64,000 nucleotides of DNA from Gnetum montanum (taxonomy: Eukaryota > Streptophyta > Gnetopsida > Gnetales > Gnetaceae). The DNA is taken from positions 260,300-324,299 of the forward strand of contig MNCI01022757.1 of assembly GCA_015680685.1 (NCBI GenBank), given 5' to 3'. Position numbers and translations under genes: made by a program. Numbering within the stretch: position 1 is the first letter of the stretch; the number at the start of each line of letters is the position of its first letter. Shown piece by piece: positions 10,324 through 22,200 of the stretch. The notes under the pieces were generated by a model. The model ran no database searches. It was not told the origin of the DNA and saw only the letters and a list, made by a program, of their open reading frames with translations.

Positions 10324-12800
10324 ATGTCTCTCTCACACAGAAGTGACAATGCATTGTATAGTGAATGCATTCATTAGAGAAATAACGAGATACATGATGA
10401 AGAAAATTGAAGTGACCAATTTTATGCAAAGGTTTCTTATGATCATGACCACCCTGACGACACTCAAAGACTACATTAACCTAAGGTAGATAATCTTAGA
10501 GGAGATGACGTAAGTCCTAAACTTGGAAAGGCCTCAAGGGCTAAGACCTCCTCAAAACCTAGAAACAATAAATCAAAGGACCCTAAAGAACACCATAGCA
10601 ACCATGGAAAACCTTTTAATTTCTCATCTTCCTCTTCCCCTTTAACATATTGTTGTAATGAAGATGATTGTAGGTATGGAGATTGAGCTGCAATAGAGGG
10701 GTGGAACAAAAATAGATATTGAACCCATAGGAGAAGTCAAAGATGTCACCATGAACATATACAACATCATCATGATCAAACGAATAGAGATAGAAATTTC
10801 CTTCACAACTTGTTTGATGATAATGAACCCTTGTTGGCCACTAAGAGCCTAATGCATATCATAGAGGCCATTAAGTTATCTTGTAGGAATTTCAGAAAGA
10901 GTCACCTAACTAAGCTTGACATGAATAATATTCCTAAATTTGTAGGAGGTTACAATTTAGATCCATAACATAATTTACAAGCCTTCCATGATGCATATGC
11001 TTTCTATAACATTGAAAGTGGGTGGAAAAAGCTAAAGCTCTTTTCTAGGATACTAATTGATAGAGAAAAAGTGTGGTATCAATTTTTGAGATTGAATTCA
11101 ATCCAGTGATGGCCCATAATGCTGGAACTTTTCAATGAGAAATACCAAACCTATGCAAGGGTGTCCAATTTGAGGAGATAGATCCAAGAGTTTGGACATG
11201 GCCTTAGATAGATATTATGCCTTAATGAATAAATGCCTAGGCCATGGTTTCTCTAAGGAAAGGAAAATTTTCCACATCATAGATGGGCTTGATAATGAAA
11301 CAAGGGAGACCCTTGGGATGTATTCCCTAGGGCAATGATACGAGCTCCAAGCCCATCAGTTCTGAGAGTTAATCAAGCATGTGGCAAAATGAGGAAGGAG
11401 AGATATGAAAATGGGAGAATGTCAAAAAATATCAATGGAACCCAACTATTCAATAGAAGGAGGTCAAGATCTATGGTAAGAAGAATGAAACCACTCTTGA
11501 TAGGGTGATTCCACAACAAACCTTGCTGATACAGAAGTCTATTGATGAACTTGAAGTAATGTTTAATAGGATGTCCAAATGGAGATATGAAAATGCTATA
11601 ACTCTCATTGAGATGGTTGAGGATAGGATCATGCAAAATAATCTAGGCAGTCACAATAAAAAAAGGATATAGAACCAAGAAATAACCAAGAACACTTTTC
11701 GACAAACAAGAAAAGTGGTTGATGAAAGTGAGGCTATAGACTCAACCACATATGAAGATAATGGATGTGACATCTGAATGTATGATCATTTGAAGGGCCA
11801 TTGCCTAGTCTTGTTGCATCTATAAGAGTATTGGGTAGGTGCCTTAAACCTGAAGTTTGTGCAAAAGCACATGCTCGGGAGATTTCCTCTTCCACAAGGT
11901 AATTATAGACAGTCCCACAACCAATCATACCATCCTAAGGGGACTTATTACCAGCCTCAACATAGTCATCAACCGTAGTGGAAAAAAACATAGTAATGGG
12001 AGAGGCCACCACCAAATTAGCCCTATCTGCCAAAACTTGATGGATATTATGTTCAACACCCTATTTCTCCAACTAGTTCTGTGTCCTCTACTTCAAATCG
12101 CCACTACCACTCTCTTGAGTATCATCAACCTATGACATCCCTTGAAGGATCACAACCGCATGCCTCTTACCATTCATAATACTCTTAATATTTTCCTACT
12201 TCACTACATTATAGACCATTGCCAATGATACACAAAGGTTCAACACCCCAATATCAACAAACGAATGCCACTTGTGCTACAAATGTGCATAAACACATTG
12301 ACACCAGTGGGTCTGAACTGCAACGTAGGAAATGTCCCTTCTAGAGGAAAGGCCATAAGCCAAAGCAAATCATGCATGGACCCATGACATCATCTAAACT
12401 AGCACAATGCCAATCTAGTGCATCACATTCCTTTTCTCAATGGATGTCGTCTAATCTTACACAGGGGTCACCATCCATCATTACTCCAATCCCAAATCCA
12501 AACAATGAATATAACAATGTGGGAAGAGAAATAAATCCATGCATACCATATCATGATTAAGGGTGCAATTGTGGGCCAGACATCCATAACATTAACACAC
12601 CTCATACGCTGACAAAACATACATTTAACAATCAAGTGTGTGACCAATGATTTTTCTACCCAACCACCACACCACCAATGGACACTTAGTGGTTAGGGCA
12701 TGAATGGTTACCAAATGTTTCATACATGCATGGATCTTATTTATTTACTTATCAATCCTTATCATGACCAAATTTTTAGTCATGGGGGTTACCCCCCATT
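10324..12800 (+). pseudogene. gag of element A, decayed
   Basis: It parallels B gag (33013-35390) block by block. The ATG lies in a shared acaATGTCTCTCTC context, an N-terminal polar region follows, then the LFNEKYQTYARVSNLRR capsid-like segment near 11130-11180, and a long Pro/Ser/His/Asn-rich tail. It is interrupted by many stops (several from CAA, CAG or CGA) and frame changes. No protease or RT follows: after gag comes a shared tail (catgggggttaccccccattc near 12780; B has catgggagataccccccattc near 35370) and then noncoding sequence. The role would be particle formation and RNA packaging. Confidence 0.7.
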
Positions 12801-13033
12801 CTAAGCTTTAGGATTCTTAAGTGTTTTTCATCTTTTAGTTTACAATTTTTTTGTAATTTTCCTATTTCTTGATCCAATTTTTCCTATTTCTTCCAATTTT
12901 TTCTAGTTGTTTATTTCATTTTCTTTGTTTCTTTATCTTGCTTGTGAATAAATGATCATGTAACCCATTGAGCTGAGGTTTTCTCTATATTGTCAAGTCA
13001 TAGGAGACTAATTATTTGGACATTGAGACCACG
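12801..13033 (+). other. Noncoding part of A up to the T1 insertion
   Basis: AT-rich sequence aligning with B at about 35390-35585, including the shared gactaattatttgga block. The alignment continues on the far side of T1 at 30617. Confidence 0.7.
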
Positions 13034-13038
13034 ACATC
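13034..13038. repeat. Target-site duplication of T1, left copy
   Basis: ACATC immediately before the T1 5' LTR; repeated at 30617-30621. B retains the uninterrupted site (caacatccaccc near 35588). Confidence 0.92.
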
Positions 13039-13359
13039 TGAAACACTGTAGAAATTGCGAATCGGACTTAGGCGAAGATTCACAATTCGGGCGAAGGTTC
13101 GCGATAGAAATCCAGAAGATAGAGTAGGGCAAAGAGGCATGCAACATCAAGTCTCCAAGTTCCTTACAGATTTTAATCTTACTATGTTTTCTTTCTTTAC
13201 GCTACATTACGCAAAACAACGAAGTGTCACTTAGCGAAACTCTACTGAAGCATAGCCCGATATCAGGAGGTAACTTACTTCGGTGAATTTGATGAAGCTT
13301 AAAGCCTAAGCAACATAATATGCAACCTGTCACATATGTGGCTAAGTCTTTTGCTCAGG

Positions 13360-13720
13360 GTTGATTTTACGCTCCATTATGCAAAGCAACGTAACGAGCT
13401 TCAAGAAAGTCAAAGTCAGAGTCCAAGGAAGCGCAGCAAATTGACTTCTTCCTTTTTGCAGATTGGTCGCTTTATGCTCATTATGCTACGCAGCGTAGGC
13501 AAGCGTAAATTTATTGTAAAGTTGACCATTTTACGCTCTATTACGCTTTGCAGCGTAAATGAGTGTAAAACAGCTTGAATCAACTATTTTCCTGTTTTAT
13601 TACGCTCTGCCACGCGACGTAGCGCGAATGAGTGTAATGCAGACTACCAGAGACGCACCTATTATCCACACGTACAATACACTGATGAGCGTATTGTGCG
13701 TAATCACGAGGTGACTTTGG
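13360..13720 (+). promoter_or_regulatory. TTACGCTC / GAGCGTAA dyad array in T1 U3
   Basis: About ten copies of ttacgctc or acgctc and their complements (gagcgtaa, gcgtaa) are spread over 360 bp ahead of the TATA box and are equally present in the 3' LTR (29360-29720). They could pair as hairpins or serve as repeated binding sites. Other LTR lineages in this window have different dyads at the same place. Confidence 0.55.
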
Positions 13721-13870
13721 CAAAAGTGGTTGACAGCATACTTCGCCCCTTCTCTTAGAAATGTGATGCGACATAGCCAGTTTCAACATACAATTGGACA
13801 AGTCAATGGTATTTTGAAGGTTCAGGACACGTGTCATAAGGGCCATGCCTTCTCCACATGTTGTCGAACT

Positions 13871-13878
13871 TATAAATA
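13871..13878 (+). promoter_or_regulatory. TATA box of T1 LTR
   Basis: TATAAATA in the context acttataaatactc; the same box is in the 3' LTR at about 29870. Confidence 0.65.
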
Positions 13879-14623
13879 CTCCAGTTGGTGAAGAAACAAG
13901 GGGAAGCATCTTGGACTTTTGGCAGCATCATCTTTTAGCAGAGACAGAGACATTTGCTTGAGCATTGGTAGCAGGAGAGATTAGTCCTTTGGCAAAGATA
14001 CAGTTCTCTCCATTGGCTATCATTGGCAGTTTTGAGCAGAGACTACCGAAGGCGAAAGGAGCAAATCAGAGATTGAGAGATCATCTAGTGTGGTTGGCAA
14101 GATCTATTGATCAGAAATAGTTGATCGATAGGCATTCAGGCTTGACCTTCCTTGCATCCCATCTTTGGCTTACGAGGTAGATCGAACTCCATTCTGTACT
14201 CCTTGCTGAATAGTTTTCTTGTTATTTTGTGTATGCTTCGCACAAGATAAGCAGAGTTTTCCATTAGAACTTTGTATACAATATACTCAGTTTTCGGGTC
14301 AAAGTACAGATCTTGGGATTGCACATTTTCTTAAATCCGATCCTTCTTGTCATGTTGACGTTGTCATTATTCCAATTTATCTACATTGATTTCTACTCCT
14401 TTTACGATTCATCAAATCAAATTATTTCATGGAATATCTAACACACATAATATTCATCAATTTACTGATTGAGTAAGTCCCTGTTTGATCGACAAGACCG
14501 TTCAGGGCACCATGGATTTGTTTTCTCCAGCACGGCCCTTGCACGGATCTGTGGTTAAGACTGTGTACATGGGTTTCGTTCAGTATTTTCCAGTGACCGA
14601 CGTTTTCCATCGTTATAGTTTTC

Positions 14624-14641
14624 TGGCGCTAGAAGGAGGGA
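14624..14641 (+). promoter_or_regulatory. Primer-binding site of T1
   Basis: TGGCGCTAGAAGGAGGG begins six bases after the LTR. It opens with TGG, the complement of tRNA CCA, as required for minus-strand priming. I do not assign the tRNA with confidence. Confidence 0.6.
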
Positions 14642-14870
14642 AGGAAAGCTTCGATCCGTATTTTATGGGTAGCCCTATAAGTGATCTATACCCACGTCCA
14701 TAAAAACGTAGACGTAATACCTCTAAGGAAGTTTATGAAAAATTGTGAGGTGTAGATTGGTCATAGCAATGATTCCCTTGGAATCCTATAGGGTAGAAAG
14801 CCCAATTATAATTCTGTTTGGCCATCGCTTTTTAGATCCTATTGTTTCTTGTCATTAACTTATCTGAGAA

Positions 14871-17290
14871 ATGGATTCCGCATATGCAACCACTACTGCT
14901 ATGATCACCACCAACTCGGGTGCCACATCTGTAAATCCCATCACCACCACCAGACCAACTTCTAGTGCCATAGGACCTCAGGGACCGTCACGCCATTCAT
15001 TAAGATTACAGGGCTAAGATCCTATATTCACCGTCATGACGCCTGAAGAATATAATTTTATTTGCGTCAAGATCCAGGAAAAGCTTGCTCTTAGCCGAGC
15101 CGAGATCGAAGCGAAACAAAATTTTGAGCTTGTCCACAGAGGGGGTCAATATTTCACCCCTACTGCTTACAACATTATCCCCCTAACTGAGCATTATCAT
15201 GAAAACTTGACCCAACTGGTTATGGCTAGAAGTCAGGCTACGTGGTCCATGCTAGAACCTCAAAACGAGGAAGAGGAGGAAGATGAATTCATAGCCTAGT
15301 CTGAACACATGGATTCATACCATACTCTTAGCCCTCATACATACATAAATCCCTTGTTTCCTCTCGCAGGAGAAGATGGCCACCTTAATCCAGCCATGAC
15401 CACCCAAACTCACATTCCTATCATCCCACAGGTCACTACACAATCATCTGTCTTACAAGCGCAAATACCATCCCAAAATAATGTGGAGGGGGCCTCATCG
15501 CCACGTGTAATAAGCATTACGTTGGTGGTACCTGCGTCCACTGCGCCCTATTTCATCCCCCAAGTGTAACCCCATGCCATGCCTACAACCCGCTCGGTAC
15601 AAAATCCGGTGCAAATCTTATCGTTGCCACCCCCTGCAAGGCAATAGATCACCACCACTATTCAATCGCAGTAATCCGGTTAACAGCCTACGGCTGGTCA
15701 GTGGATCCCACTTATCTCACATAATCAATCTGCGTTGTACGGTGTGCAACCCTTAGCTGCACCTACCATGCATGCCCCATAAATAAACCCATAATATCCT
15801 TATAATTTCCATCCTACACACCTGGCAACAGCCAATCCCTCTGCTCAACCTGGTGGGTGGTGGCTTCCATAGGTTGCTCCGTCTGTGGGGATAGCCCCCG
15901 TAGCACCGCCCGTTAGCCAAACCATCGCGCAATTCCCATTGCCTGGCACAGCTCTTCCTGTCCAACCCTCGGCACCTCCTGCGTAGACTTCTCCATCAAC
16001 AAGACTAGATCAAGCGTTTTTACTTATTCAGACCCTCACTGAGGACGTTAAGCATCTTAAGGTTGCTGGCTCTGATACCATACAAATCATGGATTTCTAT
16101 CAGGATGATCCCATCAGTCTAGCAGTTCCTATGCTGTCGTTGCCCCTGGGGATGTAATTACCCCATTTTACTAAATATAATGGGGAAGGAGATCCCAATG
16201 CTCACCTAGTTACCTTCAGGTCTGAATCCTTGTTGTTACAGCAATGGCCTCATACGATCATTCGTGTCTTTGCAATGTCTTTGGCAGGGAAAGCTTTGAA
16301 TTGGTATCGAGCGCTCCCTCACTCTTCCATCTCAACCTTGGAAGAGCTCCTAACGTAATTTGTGACTCGCTTTAAATACAACTTAAAGCAGGAGGTCACG
16401 TTAGATCAACTTATGAAAGTGAAGCAAGATCCACTTGAACCAGTCCAAAAGTTTATACAGTGATGGAGTGCTACTTTAAATGAAATCCGTGAGCCTATCG
16501 CAGAAGCCCATTTGCTGGCTATCTTTAAAGGAGTGGTCAATGATTTCATCAAGTCTAAGCTGTATTACCTTGCCCCTCACTCCTTAAGTCAGGCTTTCGC
16601 CCAGACTAAGAGCATCCAAGATGTTGCAGAGGCTAGCAAAGACCCGGCATATGTGGCCTATAAAAATGCTAATAATAAGGGTAAGGACAAAGGTAAAGCA
16701 ACAACAACGACGGTAGCTGCGCTGGCTGAAGGTGCTAAAAACAAGAACAAGAAGGCACTCGCAGTGTCCCCCGAGACCACAGCTAGCGCAAGCAACACTA
16801 GTCAAGACACACCTGCCCCTGAAAAGCCCCCCAGCCAAAGCCAAACTTTGAGTGTAAAGATCGCTCAAAGTATACAGCCCTGCCTATAAAACATTCAGAA
16901 CTATTGAAACAACTGTTAGGGACAGGATACATTCAGAATAAGAAGGTATCCGAAGAGGCTCTTCAGCGTCACAAGCATCATTGTGAATTGCTGAAGAATC
17001 ATTCTTTAGCCCTACCTAACGAACCACCAGTTTTGAGGTCTTTTAGGCTGGACCATTTTTGTGACTACCATCAGTTGTGTGGTCACGACACCGATTACTG
17101 CTGGGCGTTGAAAAATGACATTCAATGCATGATTGACGATGGTTCTCTAAAAGTAGACAACAGTAGTCCAACCCATCCCAAAAACCAGGCGTTGCATGTG
17201 TACAAGGATCCGTTAAATGCAAACAATGCACCATACACAATCAACGTGGTAAGTACGGACAATGAAGGGAAGGTACCACCTAAATAGCCC
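14871..17290 (+). pseudogene. T1 gag
   Basis: The ATG is at 14871 (gagaaATGGATTCC). The same frame continues through 15036-15299, 15309-15569 and 16512-16889 with interrupting stops near 15013, 15297 and 15570; a frame change follows before 16904. Domains in order are a Thr/Ser-rich start, an N-terminal helical domain ending in an EEEEED run, a Pro/Gln-rich linker, a capsid-like core (FTKYNGEGDPNAHLVTF near 16170, LLAIFKGVVNDFIKSKLYYL near 16515), a Lys-rich stretch, and a zinc-knuckle-like block C-DYH-QLC-GH-DTDY-C near 17060-17100. That block is typical of Tat gag. Its product would assemble particles and bind RNA. Copies in T0 and T2 align along the length. Confidence 0.85.
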
Positions 17291-18667
17291 TTTGTTTTAC
17301 CCCAGGGGGCAAGCTCTTCACCAGTAGCTAGCGGCGTCCCAAGGCCACCCTTTGTTATCCGGGCATTCCCTCCAGCTTTAACTCAGCCTCGTGCTAGCAG
17401 TAAAGCTGCGGCTACATCCGCACCTACCCCTAAGGCACCTTTTATCTTAAGGGTACCAAAACCACCGGCTGCTCCTTTTATGTAGGGGCAAGCTTCTAGC
17501 CACCACCATCAATCGCCATCAAATAAAAAAAGGGAAGGAGATGCATCAGTCAATGCCACCAAAAACCATACTATGCTAGGCTTCCCTAAGCCCAGGCCCT
17601 TGGCCTCTGTCCTTGCACCTATGACTTCTGGGCAAGACAAGGGTATGGAAACACAGCCACCTCCCCTCGGCAGGAAGAAACATAACCCTCCAACTGACGC
17701 TGTTCCGCCTCGAGAGATTCATCTTCTAGGGCGAATGGAAGAAGATAGAGAAGATAAGCAACCCAGCAGAGAACGGAACCTCCTCGATGCATCTACGCAG
17801 GTCAAGCAAGCTCTAAAATAGAAGAACACAATGTTGAGCCTCTATGACCTACTTATGACATCCCAAAAGCACCATGAGGCTATGGTCCGTATGCTGACAT
17901 CCATACCAGTGGATGAAGGCTTACCAGCAGAAGAGGAAGCGATACATGCTGTCATGCTTCCTTCCACCGTTGAGCAACCTAAACCAACCCCTTTGACCTT
18001 TCATGATAAATCCATCAAAGATGATCAAGAGAAAGGTCAAGTAACGATAGAACCCATGTTTATCACCATCCGGGTTGGTCAATATCGAATCCAGAGGGTG
18101 CACGTGGATGATGGCGCGGCTGCGAATGTCATCCCTTATCCTATAGTGGATAAGTTGGGCCTGGTCGACCAAATTAGTCCTACAACGACATCGTGCCTAA
18201 AGTCGTTCAACGGAGGGCAGGTGCAAGTCAAGGGGATTGTGCATATCGAATTTGTGGCAGGGGATCAATTCCCAATAGACACCACATTTCTCGTTGTCGA
18301 AGAAATGCCCGGTTTCAACCTGATCCTAGAAAGGTCCTAGCTAGCCCAACTGAGGGCAGTTTCATCATTAATACATCAAAAGATACATCTCCCTTACACA
18401 GGGGGAGAAGTAGTAATACACGGTGATGAAATAACTCCTAGGACTGTCAACAACATAGAGGAGGAACAAGGTTCGGAGATCGAGATGCTTGAAGATCAAA
18501 CTCATGTCCGAACTCCCGAACAAGCCGAAACGAATGATGACAGCCTAGCCTGGGCCTACCTACCATTTCAGGAAGATAGTATGGAGGAGTTAGATCAAAA
18601 ATCTCCCCGTCCTTACACATCACTGAACGTAAAGGCCATCAAGAAACAATTGCGGGCTGGCGATTGA
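17291..18667 (+). pseudogene. T1 gag-pro C-terminal part with aspartic protease
   Basis: Same frame as 16904-17287. A Pro-rich spacer (17300-17820) leads to the protease at about 18070-18340. The active site is D-D-G at 18107-18115 (VHVDDGAAANVIP), followed by VDKLGL, KSFNGG, FVAGDQFP, VVEEMPGFNLILERS. The D-D-G form replaces the usual D-S/T-G and is the same in T2. A stop follows at about 18338; a further 60-residue in-frame segment ends at TGA 18665, where T2 has a matching PRPY...KKQL tail. The enzyme would process Gag-Pol. RT does not follow for 5.1 kb, which is why splicing is considered. Confidence 0.8.
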
Positions 18668-18897
18668 TCTGAATGGTATTTATGCGCATCGTTACACTTC
18701 CACTAGTTTCCCGTTTATGCTTATCAAATTTGATTGATATTTTTCTTTCATATGTGAACATGTATTTACATTTTCTGTCTATTATGCTATTTATATTCCT
18801 CGTTTTACGCCATTTACGCTCCTTGACTTTTACTAGTCATATTAGCACAGTTACGTAGATATCTACATTTTTATCAATTACACTTCTAGACTTACGC
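18668..18897 (+). other. T1 spacer after gag-pro
   Basis: T-rich sequence with no supported gene. A GT at 18676 (gaatg/gtattt) is a possible 5' splice site for an Ogre-type intron reaching the acceptor at 23776, but the join would shift the frame by one base. Confidence 0.3.
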
Positions 18898-19075
18898 AAA
18901 TGGCCCGCAACGGCCTAAAACTAGCAATGGCCTATAACGGCCTAAAACTAGGGATGGCCTGCAATGGCATTAAACTAGCAAAGGCCCGCAATGGCCTAAA
19001 ACTAGCTAGTCCGCTTGTATCTTACGTAAATGCTATGTGACGGCCTGCGATGGCCTTAAACTAGCAATTCCATTC
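18898..19075 (+). repeat. GGCCTAAAACTAG tandem repeat of T1
   Basis: Five to six imperfect units of about 33-35 bp, each with a double ggcc and the core ggcctaaaactagca. It lies between the convergent 3' ends of gag-pro and of the antisense gene, as in T0 and T2. Confidence 0.85.
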
Positions 19076-19252
19076 TGCAGAAACGCAACTTATTCAAAGT
19101 CTTTAACAACTCGCTTTGCATAAATAAAGACATAAAAATAAAAAAAGATACAAATAAAATTTAAAATCATACACAAAATCTCATGAGTAATCTCGCCAAC
19201 ATTCATATTACCATTGTCCAAATTTCATCAATAAAATCATGCGTAATCACAA

Positions 19253-22200
19253 TTACGCATCCCCCCTGGTACCACTGTCACCCGTATCCCTTAGGTCTGC
19301 CTCTAAGCCTAACAAATCGTCCTCGAGTGGGCCGTCCCTACCCTCTTCACGGGGTTCTGGTGCTAACACTAGCTCCCCAAGAGGACGATCTGCATCACTA
19401 CCCTCTTCTTCCTGCACTTGTTCCTCATCTTGTCCGCCTTCTTCATCCACTCCTGGTACCTATATACAATAAATACATCAGTAAAAGCCATCATAGGATA
19501 AATCAGAAAATTTGAATTCAATAACACTCAAAGTTACTCGTGATGGTTTTGCTTCTGCAGCAAAGGGAAGCTGATCTAAACCGACCCATAGGCACTGCAT
19601 AATTTCATCTTCAGTTAATTCAGACCATACTCCATTCCCCAGATTAGTTCTAGCTTTCACCTTCCCTTTTTCCACACTAGTCCATCGGGGTGGTTTAGGG
19701 AAGAAAGTAGGGACTGTGGTCTCGCCCCCAGGAAGAGCAATTTCTCTCTCCGGGGACGCTCTTACTATTACCTGCTCCTGGAACTTCTCGAAGGCTTTGG
19801 ATGCGCCAATGATGTCGAGGAATACCTGCAAGGATTGAGCTTCAACGGCAGAATCTCTATAATGCTGACGATAAGTGAGACTTTCTTGCTTATACAGATG
19901 CTTGTGATCTTTCTCCTTCTGCCCTCACTCTTGTACACTTGCACAAAAATCCTTCCAGTCTTGGTTTTTCTAGGCCAACAGCTCTATTTGCATCCTCTGC
20001 TCCACCAATTCCTGACTGCTTTGCACGCTGTTCCTGACTGCGGTCCAATAGCGAGCATAGTCAATAACAGCCATACACTAGTCCTCTTCACCTGTTCCCC
20101 ATGCCTGTAGGAATTCACACCGTGATCTTAAGTCTCTGACCTCTTTGGTCAGAGACACCATTTCCTTCTCTAACCTCTGCAGTCTCTTCTAGAGGTCTTC
20201 ATTGATATTTTGACTCTCCCATAAGGAGCAAGTCGAGCATAGCACACATTTACGCATTTCCTCATAAATGTTGCGTGGCACGACTGTCCCTTCTGATGAA
20301 GACTCCATTGTGTCCAAGTCATTGGGCTCCATAGGGTCCCATCGAAGGTGAGCTCCTGACAACAAACATTATCAAGCGTAAATAAAACATTACAACTGTA
20401 TAATAAAATAATCGTATAGTAGTAGTAACATACCAGCTCTAGGATCCACGTACTCGAGGCGCTCGACCATATCATTGACAATGCCTTCCATGAAGGCAAA
20501 CTTATCAGGGAATTCCCCCCACACTTTGCTGATAATGGCAGATGGGGATGCACCTTGTTCATCTGTAGCATAACTCAGTCAAAATTTCTAGTTATTAATA
20601 GAATTCTTAAAAAATTCTTAATACACTGACCTCTACCTGATGTAGTGGGGTGTGCGTAAACGTTTTCCACCTCCTCTCTCTCCTCACGCACAAGGGTCTA
20701 TGCATCACTTATTCTAACAGCCGGGGCCTCCTCTTCCAAAACTGGGGCCCCTTCTCCACGCCGTAGTACCACTACCCCTGTTTTAGGGGTCAACTGCTCC
20801 ATAGGTCTCGCTGTTCATGTCACATAACACATCTAAAAAATTTAGAATACCCTGAATAAAGTTGCATAATACGATAATTGCAATAACTTTCACTATGTCT
20901 TTATGCTTACCAGGTGGAGGTTTACTTCGTTGAAATCTGACCTGCATAAGTCTGTCTATGCCACCCGCTGGTTCTGCAGGCGCCTCGGTTAAGCGAGGCC
21001 TTTTATGCTGAACCGAGGCATCTACTATCTCTACAGCTAGGCACTTTCCCCGCGACGCGTCACTGGTGTAAGTGGGAACCACCCCGCCTACACTATCAAG
21101 GCCCCGCACTTGAGGCACCGCCAAATCCCTTGTCGTTATAGACTGAGATTCCCCAATTCCCTTCGGAGGATCCTGTCCCCGTGTAGTGCCAAAAATATGG
21201 GAAATCCAAGGTTTGGATAGTTGGTCTCGATCTTGCTGTACCCAGATCCCATTCCTCTGGACAACTATAAATTTAGCAAAACGTCGAAGGCAAGCTATGA
21301 AGAAGGCAAAATGCACACTGAAACGAGACTCAAGCTTTTGGTGAAGCCTGATCATTTCAGTGTGTAACCCCTCGGCGAAATAGCTTGCCCAGTCGAACTA
21401 GGTCCCTTCCTCCATTACCTCCCACATGATATGGGCCTGTTCTATAGTAAAGAACCTTCCCTGCGAGAGTGTTTTGGGGAAGGCTCGGGCTTGGAAGAGG
21501 GGATAAATAGTCTTGGCGATCTCTAATTTGATCTTTTCGCAAGGGATCCCGTTAGTTTCCTTCTTGGTCCCTAGCCACTCCTCTAGCTCCTCCTAACATT
21601 TGATGCTCCTCCTCAATTTTTCCTCTATGGGAAGACCGTCAGAGGGGACGTCGAAGAGATCAGCAAATAGCTGAGTGTCAATATCAAAATTTACATGCAC
21701 GTGATGCACGTGCGTGGAAAAATGCTCAGCCCTCTCACTGAAGGAGTTAACCAACGTTAACATTTTGCTAGCAGGGACATTAGGGGTTATGGCCATAAAT
21801 AAATGCATTAGCCTCACTTCCCACAGTTTGGTAACCAACACAACTGGGGCCACCGCGTGGCTGAGCCAGCATTGTGCCTCCTTAATGTTGCCATAGCGGA
21901 AAAGGAGGGTATTCACCTCGCGGCTGGAAATAGTGATGGTAATCTCTTGGGATTCCCTAACTGATAACATAAGGCACATGTCAAAGTAGCAAAAACCCTA
22001 TTACGCAACATTTCAAAAGATAAAACAAAAACAATCTAATATACTGTAACTAGTAACAGCAACAAAACCTTACCAAGGCCAAATGGTAAAGGAAATGGAG
22101 GAAGTTTCCTCTGCACGTCCACAATGGTAAGGGGCGGGTCTAAAGTCCATTCTTCATGTAACCACCTGAGGTTCTGACAATTCTTGAAAGAATCAGCATA

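Larger units (their letters stand above)
13039..14617 (+). repeat. T1 5' LTR
   Basis: It begins TGAAACACTG and ends CGTTATA; the 3' copy ends CGTTACA, so the terminal CA has mutated to TA here. It aligns without net length change to 29038-30616. U3 is dense in short inverted repeats of the type TTACGCTC / GAGCGTAA (13360-13720), followed by a TATA box at 13871. Confidence 0.95.

Noticed and set aside
19183-19515. Plus-strand ORFs of 110 and 77 codons
   Set aside because: They are the reverse shadow of acidic exon G of the antisense gene.
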